From M3007 sp964484205 (GTDB lineage: Bacteria; Bacteroidota; Bacteroidia; Chitinophagales; Saprospiraceae), in NCBI GenBank assembly GCA_964484205.1, contig CAZAEZ010000001.1, forward strand, positions 1 through 64,000: 64,000 nucleotides of DNA, written 5' to 3'. Both the position numbers and the translations under genes were made by a program. Positions 44,239 to 53,405 of this stretch are shown here, piece after piece. Numbering within the stretch: the first letter of the stretch is position 1; each line of letters begins with the position of its first letter. The notes below the pieces were generated by a model that saw only the letters and a list, made by a program, of their open reading frames with translations, was not told where the DNA came from and did no database searches.

Positions 44239-46218
44239 TTACTTCGCAACAACAAACGGCCGGGATACCATTTCGCCGTTGGCGGTAGCCACCAGCGTGT
44301 ACATGCCGTTGGGCAGGTTGTTGGCGCGGAAGGGCAGGAATTGTTTGCCGTTGATGTTGGCATGGTTCTGCTCCGATACCACACGACCGAAGGCATCAAC
44401 GATGCGAATTTGAACATCGGTCGTTTCTTCCACTTTTACCGTGATCGTAGCAGCATCCACAACCGGATTCGGCGCGATGGAAACGCTTACCGATTTTGCA
44501 TCCAGTGTCGGCGCAGAGGTCGAAATGAAGGGGATCGGCGTGGATTCTGCATTGATGATCTGGCCGGTGCTGTTGTCGATCACCATGGTGATGGCATGCA
44601 TATTGTCAACATTATAGCTCGACGGGTACAGATAAGTACTGGTATACGACATAACTGAACCGGCAGGATTGGTAGCCGGTACGCTGCCTGCTTTGCCCGT
44701 GAAGCCGCCAACGATAGCCCGCGCGACGTGGTTATACACCATTTGTGCAGCAGGAACCGGGCTTACCAGATTCTCATAACCGCCCATCGGGCCGTTTGCG
44801 CCGCCCGAATAGGCATTGACCTGATTGTAACCGCTGGCTGTTCCGGTTACACCCTCTTCGGTGAAGACTACGGCAATACGATAGTCGCCATTGAGTTCTT
44901 CCAAAAACTGGAGCGAGCTGGTTACATCAATCTTGCGGATTGCCGGGTTCAGCTCGACGTTTTGTGTTACGATCACTTTTGCCGGTTGCAGCAGGTGTTC
45001 GATCAGGCTGATCTCGAAATTGGGCGTTCCACCCAAGGGATCAATGTCGGCTTCTCGCTCAACCAGGCCTGCCGGATAGCCCCCGATCAAATCGCCTATG
45101 CCGGTATCGTATGCCGCATTGCGCATGGGGTCGTTATTGTGTACGGCAATCGGGATAGCAAGGCCGGGGTAGTTGTGGGCAATATAATCCATTACCACAG
45201 CACCGCGCGGACACCAGGTGCACCAGGTGCCGGTTGCTTCTTCCACGACAACCTTACGGCCGGGCTGCGGTTCAACACCTGTAATACTGAAATTTGCAGA
45301 GCCCAGGTTGTCCGAAGGATCATTGTCGCCGGCGCCGTTCACATTTGCAATTTCCATGGTAAATGCAAAACTGTTAGCGCCGAGCGCTGCGGGATAGGGA
45401 ATCGCAATGAAAGCGCTTTTTGCAAATTCGATATTCTGGTTTGTGAAGTTTAAGGTGTCGATATTACCCCCATTGGTTACATACACATCAAACGAAGTTA
45501 TAGTGGGGAATCCGGTATTGCGAATAGTACCGCCTACTGCCACCTCATGGCCTACTAAAATTTTCGTATAATTTGTCAAAATAGCCGGTACATCTTCAAT
45601 ATACTTGCCGGCACGCACACCGGTCAGGCTTGCCCGCACCACGTCATCCGGGACGACCAGTTTCATGTTGTCAATTGCCGCGCCGTAAAGCCAGCCGCCG
45701 CCGTCATTGTAGACAAATGCAAACCGAACGTCCGATTTGCCGGCATAGGCCGACACATCAACGTTGGTATTGTTTTGCCAACCGCCGGTACTGCCGAAAA
45801 CAGTGACATCTTCCCATGTAGCGCCGGCATCCGTCGATGCGACTAATTTCAGGGATTCCGGAACGCCCTGTTCGGTGCGATTGCCGTAGAACAGGTCAAA
45901 CAACAGGTATACCGAGGTTTGAGCAGACAGATCAAATGGCGGCAGTTCAAGGACATCATTATCCTTGAGGCAATCGCATTTGTCGTCATTTGTGCAAATC
46001 ACATTGCCGGCACGGCTCGTGATTGGGAAATACTGCGATGAATGAAAAGCCGTGGTGCCAATCAACCAGCCACCATCGGTTGCGCTGGTCATTTGCGACC
46101 AGCCGGCGGGCAAGGTTGTACCACCGTCGAAATTTTCTTCCCAAAGCAAGGTGCCCTGGGCTTGTACATTGGCCATAAAAGCCAGGGAAAAAGCAGCAAA
46201 AAGTAGTTTTTTAATCAT
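44239..46218 (-). CDS. T9SS-exported Omp28-like protein with thioredoxin-fold motif
   Basis: A 659-residue secreted protein. After the signal peptide (MIKKLLFAAFSLAFMANVQAQ) comes an anchor-J type jelly roll (about 22-195, LWEENFDGGTTLPAGWSQM to IDNMKLVV), a beta-sandwich linker, and an Omp28-related thioredoxin-like domain (about 325-560) with EEATGTWCTWCPRG, a CxxC motif in the position of a redox site, and PIAVHNNDPM. The end is a T9SS type A sorting domain (SIAPNPVVDAATITV ... LPNGMYTLVATANGEMVSRPFVVAK). Related Omp28 proteins are surface-exposed. The WCTWC motif suggests disulfide or thiol chemistry outside the cell, which is unusual; it may instead be structural. Confidence 0.85.
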   Translation of the reverse strand: MIKKLLFAAFSLAFMANVQAQGTLLWEENFDGGTTLPAGWSQMTSATDGGWLIGTTAFHSSQYFPITSRAGNVICTNDDKCDCLKDNDVLELPPFDLSAQTSVYLLFDLFYGNRTEQGVPESLKLVASTDAGATWEDVTVFGSTGGWQNNTNVDVSAYAGKSDVRFAFVYNDGGGWLYGAAIDNMKLVVPDDVVRASLTGVRAGKYIEDVPAILTNYTKILVGHEVAVGGTIRNTGFPTITSFDVYVTNGGNIDTLNFTNQNIEFAKSAFIAIPYPAALGANSFAFTMEIANVNGAGDNDPSDNLGSANFSITGVEPQPGRKVVVEEATGTWCTWCPRGAVVMDYIAHNYPGLAIPIAVHNNDPMRNAAYDTGIGDLIGGYPAGLVEREADIDPLGGTPNFEISLIEHLLQPAKVIVTQNVELNPAIRKIDVTSSLQFLEELNGDYRIAVVFTEEGVTGTASGYNQVNAYSGGANGPMGGYENLVSPVPAAQMVYNHVARAIVGGFTGKAGSVPATNPAGSVMSYTSTYLYPSSYNVDNMHAITMVIDNSTGQIINAESTPIPFISTSAPTLDAKSVSVSIAPNPVVDAATITVKVEETTDVQIRIVDAFGRVVSEQNHANINGKQFLPFRANNLPNGMYTLVATANGEMVSRPFVVAK

Positions 46219-46420
46219 TAGAAAAGAGCATTTGATGTTAAATGATAATTTGCAAAATTAGGAATTCATAACCGGATATTAGTCATATAGTTGAAATTGC
46301 CAATAATTGACATTGCCGCGTTCAGGACTGATTTATTCTTCCTGGTTGCCAATGACCCGGTTTCTGCAAAATGGTTGTATCGAACGGGAACTTCCTGTGG
46401 CTGGATTTGTTTTGGAGCGG

Positions 46421-46428
46421 TATTTTTG
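46421..46428 (+). promoter_or_regulatory. mutS2 -7 promoter box
   Basis: TATTTTTG at 46421-46428 matches TAnnTTTG. Transcription would start near 46434-46436, at or just after the first in-frame ATG (46434), so either the mRNA is leaderless or translation begins at ATG 46449. Confidence 0.4.
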
Positions 46429-46433
46429 TGGCA

Positions 46434-48836
46434 ATGAGCACTACTGTAATGAACCTGGAACCGCGCGACGTTTTCCGAAACCTTGAATTTGACAAGGTTT
46501 TGGAGATTCTTGAATCCGAAACCATGACTCCGATGGCTGCCAATTGGTTTCAGGAACTCCAGCCCTCCACGGCTTTTGAACAAATTGACCGCTGGCTGCG
46601 CGAAGCCAAAGAATTCAAGCTGACACTGGAAAAAAGCGACCGGCTTCCGCTGGAGATGTATGCCGACATCCGCCCGGATTTGCGCCTTTTGGCCAAAACG
46701 GATTATACCTTAGGAGCAGAGTCCTTCCAAAATATTCAGCGCATCCTCATCATCATGCGCGATGTGTTCCGGTTTTTTAGCGGCTTCAAAAAGGAGATCT
46801 ATCCGAACCTGTTCAACCTGATCCGCGACTTATCGTTCGATGAGGAACTTATCCGGGCTATCAGCGCGGTGTTCGATGATGAAGGCGAGATTCGCCCGGA
46901 CGCTTCCCCCGAATTGGTGCGAATCCGCCGGGAAAAACAACATAAAATCCGGGAGATCGATCAACGGTTCCGCCAGATCATCCAGGACTACCGCAGCAAG
47001 GGCTGGCTTTCTGAAACACCGGAAAGCTTTCGCAATGGCCGGCGCGTGTTGTCCGTGCCTGCGGAGCACAAGCGCAAGATCAGAGGCATCATTCACGATG
47101 AAAGCGATACCGGGAAAACGGTATTCATCGAACCGGAGCCTGTAGTGGAACTCAACAACGACATCTTTGATCTGGACAGCGAAGAGCGCCGGGAGATATT
47201 TCGCATACTGCGCACCCTGAGCGCCACGATCCGGCCTTACGGCCCGCAAGTGGAGCAATACCTCGACGTGTTGATCTATCTCGATGTGGTGCAGGCAAAA
47301 GCCCGCGTTGCGATGACGATGCGCGCAAACATGCCGGTTTTAAAAGAAAAACCATTGATTGGCCCCCGAAAGGCGTACCATCCGTTGCTCTATCTGAAAA
47401 ATAAGGCGCTCAAGCGCAAAACCATTCCGTTTGAATTGCGCCTGAATGCAGAAAACCACATCCTGGTCCTGTCAGGCCCAAATGCCGGGGGCAAGTCGGT
47501 GGCGATGAAATCAGTTGGCTTGTTGCAATTGATGGTGCAAAGCGGCCTGCTCGTACCGGTGCATGAGCTTAGCGAATTCGGAATTTTCGAGCAAATTTTT
47601 GCCGATATCGGCGACCAGCAAAGTTTGGATGACGACTTGAGCACCTATTCCTCCCGGTTGCAAAACGCCCGGATTTTCCTGGAAAAATCCACGCCGCAGA
47701 CCCTGGTCCTGATCGATGAAATGGGGAGCGGAACCGATCCGAAACCGGGGGGCGCCATCGCCGAGGCTGTCCTCCGTGGGCTTTACCGAAAAGGCGTTTT
47801 TGCGGTAATCACCACGCACTATTCCAACCTCAAAGTTTTCGCATTTCGCAACCAGGGCGTACTGAATGCCAACATGCACTTCGACAAAGACAGCCTTTCG
47901 CCGACGTACGAACTGAAGGTCGGCCGGCCGGGAAGCAGTTATGCCTTTGAAATTGCAGCAAAAAGCGGGCTGCCCAGGAATATTATCGATCATGCGCGCA
48001 ATCGTACCGGCAGCGAAACTGCCGTGGATGATATCTTGATTGAGTTGCAGCGTGAAAAGCAGGAACTGGAAGAGCATTTGCAGGCAATCCGGGAAAAAGA
48101 ACAATCCCTGGAGCGTTTGATCAAAACCTACGATGGCATGCACAGCGATCTGGAGATCAAGCGCAAACGGCTAAAACTGGACCAGAAGGAATTTGAGCTG
48201 CGCCAGAGCGCCAACACCAGCCGGGAGGTCGAAAAAATGGTGCGGCAACTCAAGGAGGAAAAGAACCTGGAAAACATGCAAAAAGTGGCGCAAAAACTCC
48301 GGCAGGAGCGCACCGAAAAAGCCCAACAAGTTGACTCGATCAATGCGGAAGTCGTAAAACTGGAAGAAAAAACAGGCGTCGCAATTTCCAAACCCTTGCA
48401 GGAAGGCGATTTCGTTCGCTTGCGCGCAGGCGGGGCAACCGGTCAAATTGAGCATTTACAAGGGAAAAAAGCCACGCTCACCATGGGAGGCATTACGGTG
48501 AAGGTGCATTTAAGTGATTTGATCCCGGTAGCAGCACCCGTTCGGCAATCTTTCGGCGGCACCAACATGGATATCCAACATACCGCAGCGTTTGAGTCAA
48601 AAATCGATATTCGCGGCCTCAGCAAGGAAGAAGCGCTCGATACGCTGGAAAAATTTGTCGACAACGCCCTGCTTTCAGACGCTGCCGTACTTCGGATACT
48701 CCATGGCAAAGGCGTTGGAATTTTACGCAAAGTGGTGCGGCAAAAACTCCGGGAATACGGCGGGAATATCGGCCGTGTGTACCACCCGGAACAGGATTCC
48801 GGTGGCGATGGCGTCACAATCGTCGAACTCGTCTGA
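46434..48836 (+). CDS. mutS2: MutS2 family ATPase/endonuclease
   Basis: A MutS-like protein without the mismatch-recognition domain, 800 residues from ATG 46434 (MNLEPRD at 46449 is an alternative). MutS2 proteins act on branched DNA or stalled, collided ribosomes rather than in mismatch repair. The Walker A motif GPNAGGKS starts at residue 348, Walker B is TLVLIDEMGSGTDP, and the signature region is DDDLSTYSSRLQNA. A long coiled coil (about 525-640) is followed by a KOW-like segment and a C-terminal Smr domain (IDIRGLSKEEALDTLEKF ... ILHGKGVGILRKVV) with the HGKG nuclease loop. Convergent with the CotH gene, 25 bases apart, with no obvious terminator. Confidence 0.95.
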   Translation: MSTTVMNLEPRDVFRNLEFDKVLEILESETMTPMAANWFQELQPSTAFEQIDRWLREAKEFKLTLEKSDRLPLEMYADIRPDLRLLAKTDYTLGAESFQNIQRILIIMRDVFRFFSGFKKEIYPNLFNLIRDLSFDEELIRAISAVFDDEGEIRPDASPELVRIRREKQHKIREIDQRFRQIIQDYRSKGWLSETPESFRNGRRVLSVPAEHKRKIRGIIHDESDTGKTVFIEPEPVVELNNDIFDLDSEERREIFRILRTLSATIRPYGPQVEQYLDVLIYLDVVQAKARVAMTMRANMPVLKEKPLIGPRKAYHPLLYLKNKALKRKTIPFELRLNAENHILVLSGPNAGGKSVAMKSVGLLQLMVQSGLLVPVHELSEFGIFEQIFADIGDQQSLDDDLSTYSSRLQNARIFLEKSTPQTLVLIDEMGSGTDPKPGGAIAEAVLRGLYRKGVFAVITTHYSNLKVFAFRNQGVLNANMHFDKDSLSPTYELKVGRPGSSYAFEIAAKSGLPRNIIDHARNRTGSETAVDDILIELQREKQELEEHLQAIREKEQSLERLIKTYDGMHSDLEIKRKRLKLDQKEFELRQSANTSREVEKMVRQLKEEKNLENMQKVAQKLRQERTEKAQQVDSINAEVVKLEEKTGVAISKPLQEGDFVRLRAGGATGQIEHLQGKKATLTMGGITVKVHLSDLIPVAAPVRQSFGGTNMDIQHTAAFESKIDIRGLSKEEALDTLEKFVDNALLSDAAVLRILHGKGVGILRKVVRQKLREYGGNIGRVYHPEQDSGGDGVTIVELV

Positions 48837-48861
48837 TTGGGCTGCCGGCCTCCAGCCGATG

Positions 48862-50466
48862 CTATTTCCCTTTTTTACCGATCTCAACAAACTCATGCGA
48901 TGCCCGTTCCGGGAAAAGCGCGGCCGCATCGGCATTTTCCCCAACAACATAATAGTGGGCGACCTCCGCAGCGGACACTTGTGCACTGAAAATACCGTCT
49001 CCGGCAACCGCATCGCCATTTGTACCGGCATCATTCATGGCTACGGGTTTAAATGAAAACATCGGATGGCTCCGGTAGTACAACCAGCCATTTTCGGCGT
49101 TTTTTAAGGACGCGGTTATGATCACAGAATCCTTGTTCGTTTTGTGCTGGACATTTTCGACTACCGGCGGGACTTTGCTGAGTGCAGGGTGGGCGGCAAG
49201 ATACGCGGCCCGTTTTTCAAGCAACTGCCGCAAACCAATGATCTTGTCCGGTCCGGAAACCATGGTTTTATCCAGCGAATTTTTGAAATCCTCATAGGTA
49301 TACAGCTTTACCGGGTCGCTTTTTACCCAGGGGTCTATTTCCTGCATCATTTCCTGCGCTTCCTTCAACCACAAGCCGCTTTCCAATATTTCGCGCACGA
49401 TTGTTTTCATGTGCGCAACATAAATCTTGCGGTACAGCGGTTTTTGCAACAACTTGGAAATCAACGGGCGTTTGGCGAGGTTGAAGCCCGTGAAGGGGCT
49501 AAACTCAATCAATTCCTGGTCGGTCATCTGGTTGAAACTGTAATCGCGGCGCCATCCACCGAAAGCCATGTTTAAATCCCAAATCAACGGATGACCAACG
49601 CCGGTACTATCGATCCACAGGTAATAGTTGTGCGACAGCGAACCGGTATAACTGTCCAGGTTAACCAGCACGTTATTTAAGGCATGCATCCATAAAGTCT
49701 GGTCGACATTCAGCACGGTTTCAACCTGCTCCGGCGCTTTGTTCAGCACTTTGATCAGGTGCAGCAGCGGTTTCCAACTGGCCGGATCATCCACTTCATA
49801 AAAGGCATCGTAACAGCCCGGACTTTCATTCAAGTAGACCAGCGAAGCATTTTCACCCTTTGGGCAACCACTTTGGCTACGCACCCGCTTCCAGTTGTCC
49901 GGGTCGCATTTTACCAGAAACCCCGCAGTCGACTTAAAGTGCTTTTCCAGAAAAATTTCGTCAATGGATTCTGTATTGATATACAATCCGTAAAACTGAT
50001 CATTGACGTACAACTTGGCAAAGTTGCATTTCGGTGCGGGCATATACCGGCGAATGATCGAAAAGGCCAGGGGGTCGCGGATAAAACTGGGGTCCAGGAA
50101 GGCGTTTGACAATTTAATGGTACCCTGCCCGTCCTGCAATGCTTGTGTTTTTATCCGAAAGTCGAGTTTGACATTCATCGGCAACTTTTTAGTCGTCTCC
50201 TTCCGCGTACGGAAATAGGAGCTGTTGCCTTTGTAACGAATGCCGACACTGTCGTACTGAACGCCATTTACCCAGGCTGTTCCAAGGAGCCGTGCAGAAG
50301 GGTTGACGTTTTTTAAAGAATCCAGCTGGCTATCCCAGGCTGTGCCGGGCAGTTTAAGGCGCACTTCCTGGGTGCCTTTATCATAGAAACTTTGCGCTAT
50401 GCCCGATGTTGCAACCAGGCAGAGCGTGCAGTTAACCAGTAAAAAAAGTATGGAATACCTACGCAT
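48862..50466 (-). CDS. Secreted CotH-family protein kinase homologue (copy 1)
   Basis: A 534-residue secreted relative of the spore-coat kinase CotH, which phosphorylates proteins with an atypical kinase fold. ATG 50466 gives the signal peptide MRRYSILFLLVNCTLCLVATSGIAQ; the frame upstream contains the promoter. Motifs: VGIRYKGNSSYF (nucleotide-loop region), LSNAFLDPSFIRDPLAF, KLYVNDQFYGLYINTESID and the metal/catalytic segment HPLIWDLNMAFGG. The C-terminal 120 residues form a beta-sandwich-like end (VEHNVQHKTNKDSVII area). Targets are unknown; outside spore formers these proteins are widespread in Bacteroidota. Paralogue of the gene upstream. Confidence 0.85.
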   Translation of the reverse strand: MRRYSILFLLVNCTLCLVATSGIAQSFYDKGTQEVRLKLPGTAWDSQLDSLKNVNPSARLLGTAWVNGVQYDSVGIRYKGNSSYFRTRKETTKKLPMNVKLDFRIKTQALQDGQGTIKLSNAFLDPSFIRDPLAFSIIRRYMPAPKCNFAKLYVNDQFYGLYINTESIDEIFLEKHFKSTAGFLVKCDPDNWKRVRSQSGCPKGENASLVYLNESPGCYDAFYEVDDPASWKPLLHLIKVLNKAPEQVETVLNVDQTLWMHALNNVLVNLDSYTGSLSHNYYLWIDSTGVGHPLIWDLNMAFGGWRRDYSFNQMTDQELIEFSPFTGFNLAKRPLISKLLQKPLYRKIYVAHMKTIVREILESGLWLKEAQEMMQEIDPWVKSDPVKLYTYEDFKNSLDKTMVSGPDKIIGLRQLLEKRAAYLAAHPALSKVPPVVENVQHKTNKDSVIITASLKNAENGWLYYRSHPMFSFKPVAMNDAGTNGDAVAGDGIFSAQVSAAEVAHYYVVGENADAAALFPERASHEFVEIGKKGK

Positions 50467-50522
50467 ACAGAGGGGGGCAGTTAGTGAAAAATATAAAACG
50501 GCAGGGATTACAGTTCGGCGGA

Positions 50523-50530
50523 CAAAGGTA
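50523..50530 (-). promoter_or_regulatory. CotH copy 1 promoter box
   Basis: On the minus strand TACCTTTG (50523-50530) matches TAnnTTTG and would give a leader of about 50 bases. It lies between the palindrome that closes the upstream CotH gene and this gene, so copy 1 is probably transcribed on its own. Confidence 0.45.
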
Positions 50531-50559
50531 CAATAGTCCTTTTTTGCAGTTAAAACAAG

Positions 50560-50605
50560 CATGAGTCATCCTGAATTTTTACGTAAAAATTCGGGATGAC
50601 TCATG
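50560..50605. terminator. Loop-less palindrome between the two CotH genes
   Basis: Arms 50560-50582 and 50583-50605 are complementary at 22 of 23 positions with no spacer, and partial pairing continues outward. It lies 27 bases after the stop of CotH copy 2 on the minus strand and is followed there by TGTTTTAA, so a terminator is likely. Confidence 0.65.
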
Positions 50606-50632
50606 TTTGTTTTAAAATACATGCGCCGGTTA

Positions 50633-52249
50633 TTATTTATTCAAATCGCTCAGTTTGACTTTATACGGCGTATTCATATAGTCTCTCGGCAAAAACAAAA
50701 CAGTGCCTGCATTTTCCGACAAGAGGTAGTAATCCAGCACGGCATCGTCGGATGGCGAATCAATATTGACGGAAAAGTTTTTCATCCCGGAGGGCAAATT
50801 GGTTGAGGATTCTTCAGCCATGACCATCGACTGGTAAGGTTGGTCGTCGGCAAAGCGGTAATAAATCATCATTTTTTTGGGAAACCGGTCCGCTTTGGCC
50901 GTGATCCGGAACGTATTTACCTTTTCATTTTCAAATTTTCCTCGGCCTTGAACGGCAACATCACTGATGGCCGACGGCAAGGCCGTAAGTTCCGGATGCG
51001 AGCTCAGGAAACGGGAGCGGCGGGACATCAGTTCCACGATCCCCGGGATCTTGCTCTTACGCCCGATCGTTTCCTTAAGGCTGTTTTGAAAATCTTCCAG
51101 GCTGTAAATTTTATTTTTATCATCATTGAACGGCACCACGATCATCGATTGCAATTCCTTTGCCCGGGCTTCATAGGCGGCATTGGAAAAATAATCGTCA
51201 TTGATTTGCCGGATGTGCGCCAGGTAAATTTTACGGTTGAGCGGATCTTCCAGCAGCTTGCTGATCAGGGGCTTGTACGGATTGTCGGCATGGAGCAGCG
51301 GATCGAGACGCTGGAGCTCGCGCAAATCGAGGTCACTGCCTTTGCCGGTATTTTTGAAACTTCCGAAGCTCAAATTCAAATCCCAGTGAATCGGCTGAAA
51401 ACGACCATGGTTATCTTCATACAAGTAATAATTGATGCTGTGGTTGCCGCTGTAACTGCTCAAATTGACCATGACATTGTTTAACGCCAGCATCCACAGG
51501 GCGCGGTCTACATCCAGCACCTGACCACATTGATCGGGTGTTTGGTTGAGCACTTTTGTCAGATGCCGAAGTTCCAGCCAGCCACGATCGGACTTCATCT
51601 CAAAGTTGTTCGGGTAGCAGTCCACGTTTTCTTCATACTCCAGGGAGCCGTAGATATTTTGCTTGCAATTGGTGGCGTCATTTTCGGTTTTGTAATCCAC
51701 GCCGGCCTTAAACAGGGGATTGGCATCCGATCCGAAATGCTTGCTTAAAAACTGCCCGTCCACACTCTCCAGGTTTATAAATACACCTACATATTCGTCG
51801 TTAACAAACAATTTTGTGTACGACGCCTGCGGGGATGGCATATAACTGGCGGCAATTTCATGAAAAAGCACCTCCCGGACCATACTCGGGTCGCGCAATG
51901 CCGAAGACAATTTTATGGAGGAATAACCCTGGTGATTTTGGTCGGGTTTTACAAAATTGAGATTGATCTGGAACGGGTTGCGTTTCATGCCCATTTGGTA
52001 GGAGTTGTTGCCGCGAAAGCGAACGCCTACGCTATCGTATCGGATCTGGTCGACCACAAGGGAGCCCAGCATCATGCCCTCTCCGTACAATCGCATCGAA
52101 TCCAGCGCATCATTCCAGTTTTTAGCCGGAAGTGTGATCCGTATTTCACCAAGCGTCTTTTTTTCAAAAAACGGCCGCGCGGCCTGGCTATTTTGTGCAA
52201 ATCCTGCCATTGGAAACAGGATGATCAAAAGGAATAGCAATTTTTTCAT
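50633..52249 (-). CDS. Secreted CotH-family protein kinase homologue (copy 2)
   Basis: A 538-residue secreted CotH-like protein, with signal peptide MKKLLFLLIILFPMAGFAQ from ATG 52249 (upstream residues are not signal-like). It follows the same plan as copy 1: VGVRFRGNNSYQMGM, LSSALRDPSMVREVLFH, KLFVNDEYVGVFINLESVD, and the catalytic segment QPIHWDLNLSFGSF, then a C-terminal beta domain (VQGRGKFENEKVNTFRITAKAD). The two paralogues are clearly diverged, so the duplication is old. An atypical ATP-dependent kinase acting outside the cytoplasm would need an ATP source, so a different nucleotide or non-kinase role is possible. Confidence 0.85.
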   Translation of the reverse strand: MKKLLFLLIILFPMAGFAQNSQAARPFFEKKTLGEIRITLPAKNWNDALDSMRLYGEGMMLGSLVVDQIRYDSVGVRFRGNNSYQMGMKRNPFQINLNFVKPDQNHQGYSSIKLSSALRDPSMVREVLFHEIAASYMPSPQASYTKLFVNDEYVGVFINLESVDGQFLSKHFGSDANPLFKAGVDYKTENDATNCKQNIYGSLEYEENVDCYPNNFEMKSDRGWLELRHLTKVLNQTPDQCGQVLDVDRALWMLALNNVMVNLSSYSGNHSINYYLYEDNHGRFQPIHWDLNLSFGSFKNTGKGSDLDLRELQRLDPLLHADNPYKPLISKLLEDPLNRKIYLAHIRQINDDYFSNAAYEARAKELQSMIVVPFNDDKNKIYSLEDFQNSLKETIGRKSKIPGIVELMSRRSRFLSSHPELTALPSAISDVAVQGRGKFENEKVNTFRITAKADRFPKKMMIYYRFADDQPYQSMVMAEESSTNLPSGMKNFSVNIDSPSDDAVLDYYLLSENAGTVLFLPRDYMNTPYKVKLSDLNK

Positions 52250-52381
52250 AAGAAACTGCTGAAGAGTTAGAGAATGTGTTGTTTTGGTTGCGGGTGCAAT
52301 GATACAAAAAGGCAAGCGAGTAAATACGCGCGGGTGGTCTATTTGCCCGATAAAAACCTGCTTACGGTGTAAAAAAAATGA

Positions 52382-52663
52382 TCAGATGATTTCGTCAAAC
52401 TCGGCTATTAATCCGGCAGGAAAAGCCCGGTTATCAGCTTCGAGGCGATGAAGATGCAGCTGGTTCATCAGTTGCTTCACGGATTCTATCAACGACTGGT
52501 CAGCCCATTTTTTAACGGATTCCAAGTTGCCCAACTGGTCGTTTGAACCGAGTTTTATCCCAATTTCATACGCCGGGTTTTCAAATTTCACCGTAATCCG
52601 GTCGTCCATTTTGAACACCGTGATCTTGAGATCCGGGTGTTCAATCGTTCCAAGTATGCGCAT
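52382..52663 (-). CDS. Small conserved protein of unknown function
   Basis: A 93-residue soluble protein with no signal or membrane segment. It begins MRILGTIEHPDLKITVFKMDDRITVKFEN, a compact beta-hairpin start, and continues with an amphipathic helix (NLESVKKWADQSLIESVKQLMNQL). I have seen this general type (a short cytoplasmic protein starting with a beta-meander) next to unrelated genes in Bacteroidota but cannot name a family. Codon use and the ATG start at 52663 look genuine. It is 46 bases after the aquaporin-family gene in the same direction, so the two may be cotranscribed. Confidence 0.65.
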   Translation of the reverse strand: MRILGTIEHPDLKITVFKMDDRITVKFENPAYEIGIKLGSNDQLGNLESVKKWADQSLIESVKQLMNQLHLHRLEADNRAFPAGLIAEFDEII

Positions 52664-52709
52664 TGATCAGTTCGTTTTTTGTTTCAAAAGATGTCCGTGG
52701 ACAAAAAAT

Positions 52710-53345
52710 TTAAGCCGGATTCGTTTCCTGAAATACTTTGGACAGCGAAGCGCCTGCCGCTGCGCCGATCACCGTGCCGCCCAGGCTGATCCAGACATCT
52801 CCCCACGCGCTGATGCCGTTAATCGTCAGGCCAAGTACGATCACCGGGTTAAAAGCGGCAATCGTTAATCCACTAAAGGCATACACGCCCGCAACGGCGG
52901 CCAGCCCAACGGCCAGCCCTCCAAAACCCTGCGCTTTTTCAGTGGGCCAGTTCGAAATACCCAGATAGATCAGGGTTAAGACAAACGCGCCGATGGCTTC
53001 CGCAAAAACTGCGGTGATCGGTTCATATTTTCGCAAAACCAGATCGGCATTTCCACTACTGCGGATCAAAAAAGCGGCTAAAAGTGCGGCAAGCAGGCCT
53101 CCAATTATTTGCGCCAGCACATAATACGGGAAATCCCAGCGTTCTAATTTGCCCTGCATCAATGCGGCGAGGGAAATTGCCGGGTTATATTGCGCCCCCG
53201 ACAACTGCCCGCCGACATACCAAAGTGCCGCCAGGGCACTTCCGTAGGCCAGGGGTGGAAATTCGCCGGCACTGTTTCGGTGCACCAGCGTTATCAGGAT
53301 AACCAGAACGAATGTTCCTATTCCTTCCATCAGGAATTTTTTCAT
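52710..53345 (-). CDS. Aquaporin/MIP-family channel with altered second NPA box
   Basis: A 211-residue six-helix membrane protein of the major intrinsic protein family. The first half has SGAQYNPAISLA with a normal NPA (54-56). In the second half the matching motif is AAFNPVIVLG, so NPA becomes NPV (166-168) and the arginine that normally follows it, which lines the selectivity filter, is Ile169. Similar NPV forms occur in some bacterial MIPs, and the pore may pass something other than water or glycerol. A histidine in the second helix is replaced by Tyr43 (LWYVGGQLSG). Divergent from dpp5 by 60 bases. Confidence 0.85.
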   Translation of the reverse strand: MKKFLMEGIGTFVLVILITLVHRNSAGEFPPLAYGSALAALWYVGGQLSGAQYNPAISLAALMQGKLERWDFPYYVLAQIIGGLLAALLAAFLIRSSGNADLVLRKYEPITAVFAEAIGAFVLTLIYLGISNWPTEKAQGFGGLAVGLAAVAGVYAFSGLTIAAFNPVIVLGLTINGISAWGDVWISLGGTVIGAAAGASLSKVFQETNPA

Positions 53346-53405
53346 AGCCCCTTATTTTTACCGTTTATAACAATTTGCTCACCGCCAAAAATATTGAAAA
53401 TCTGT

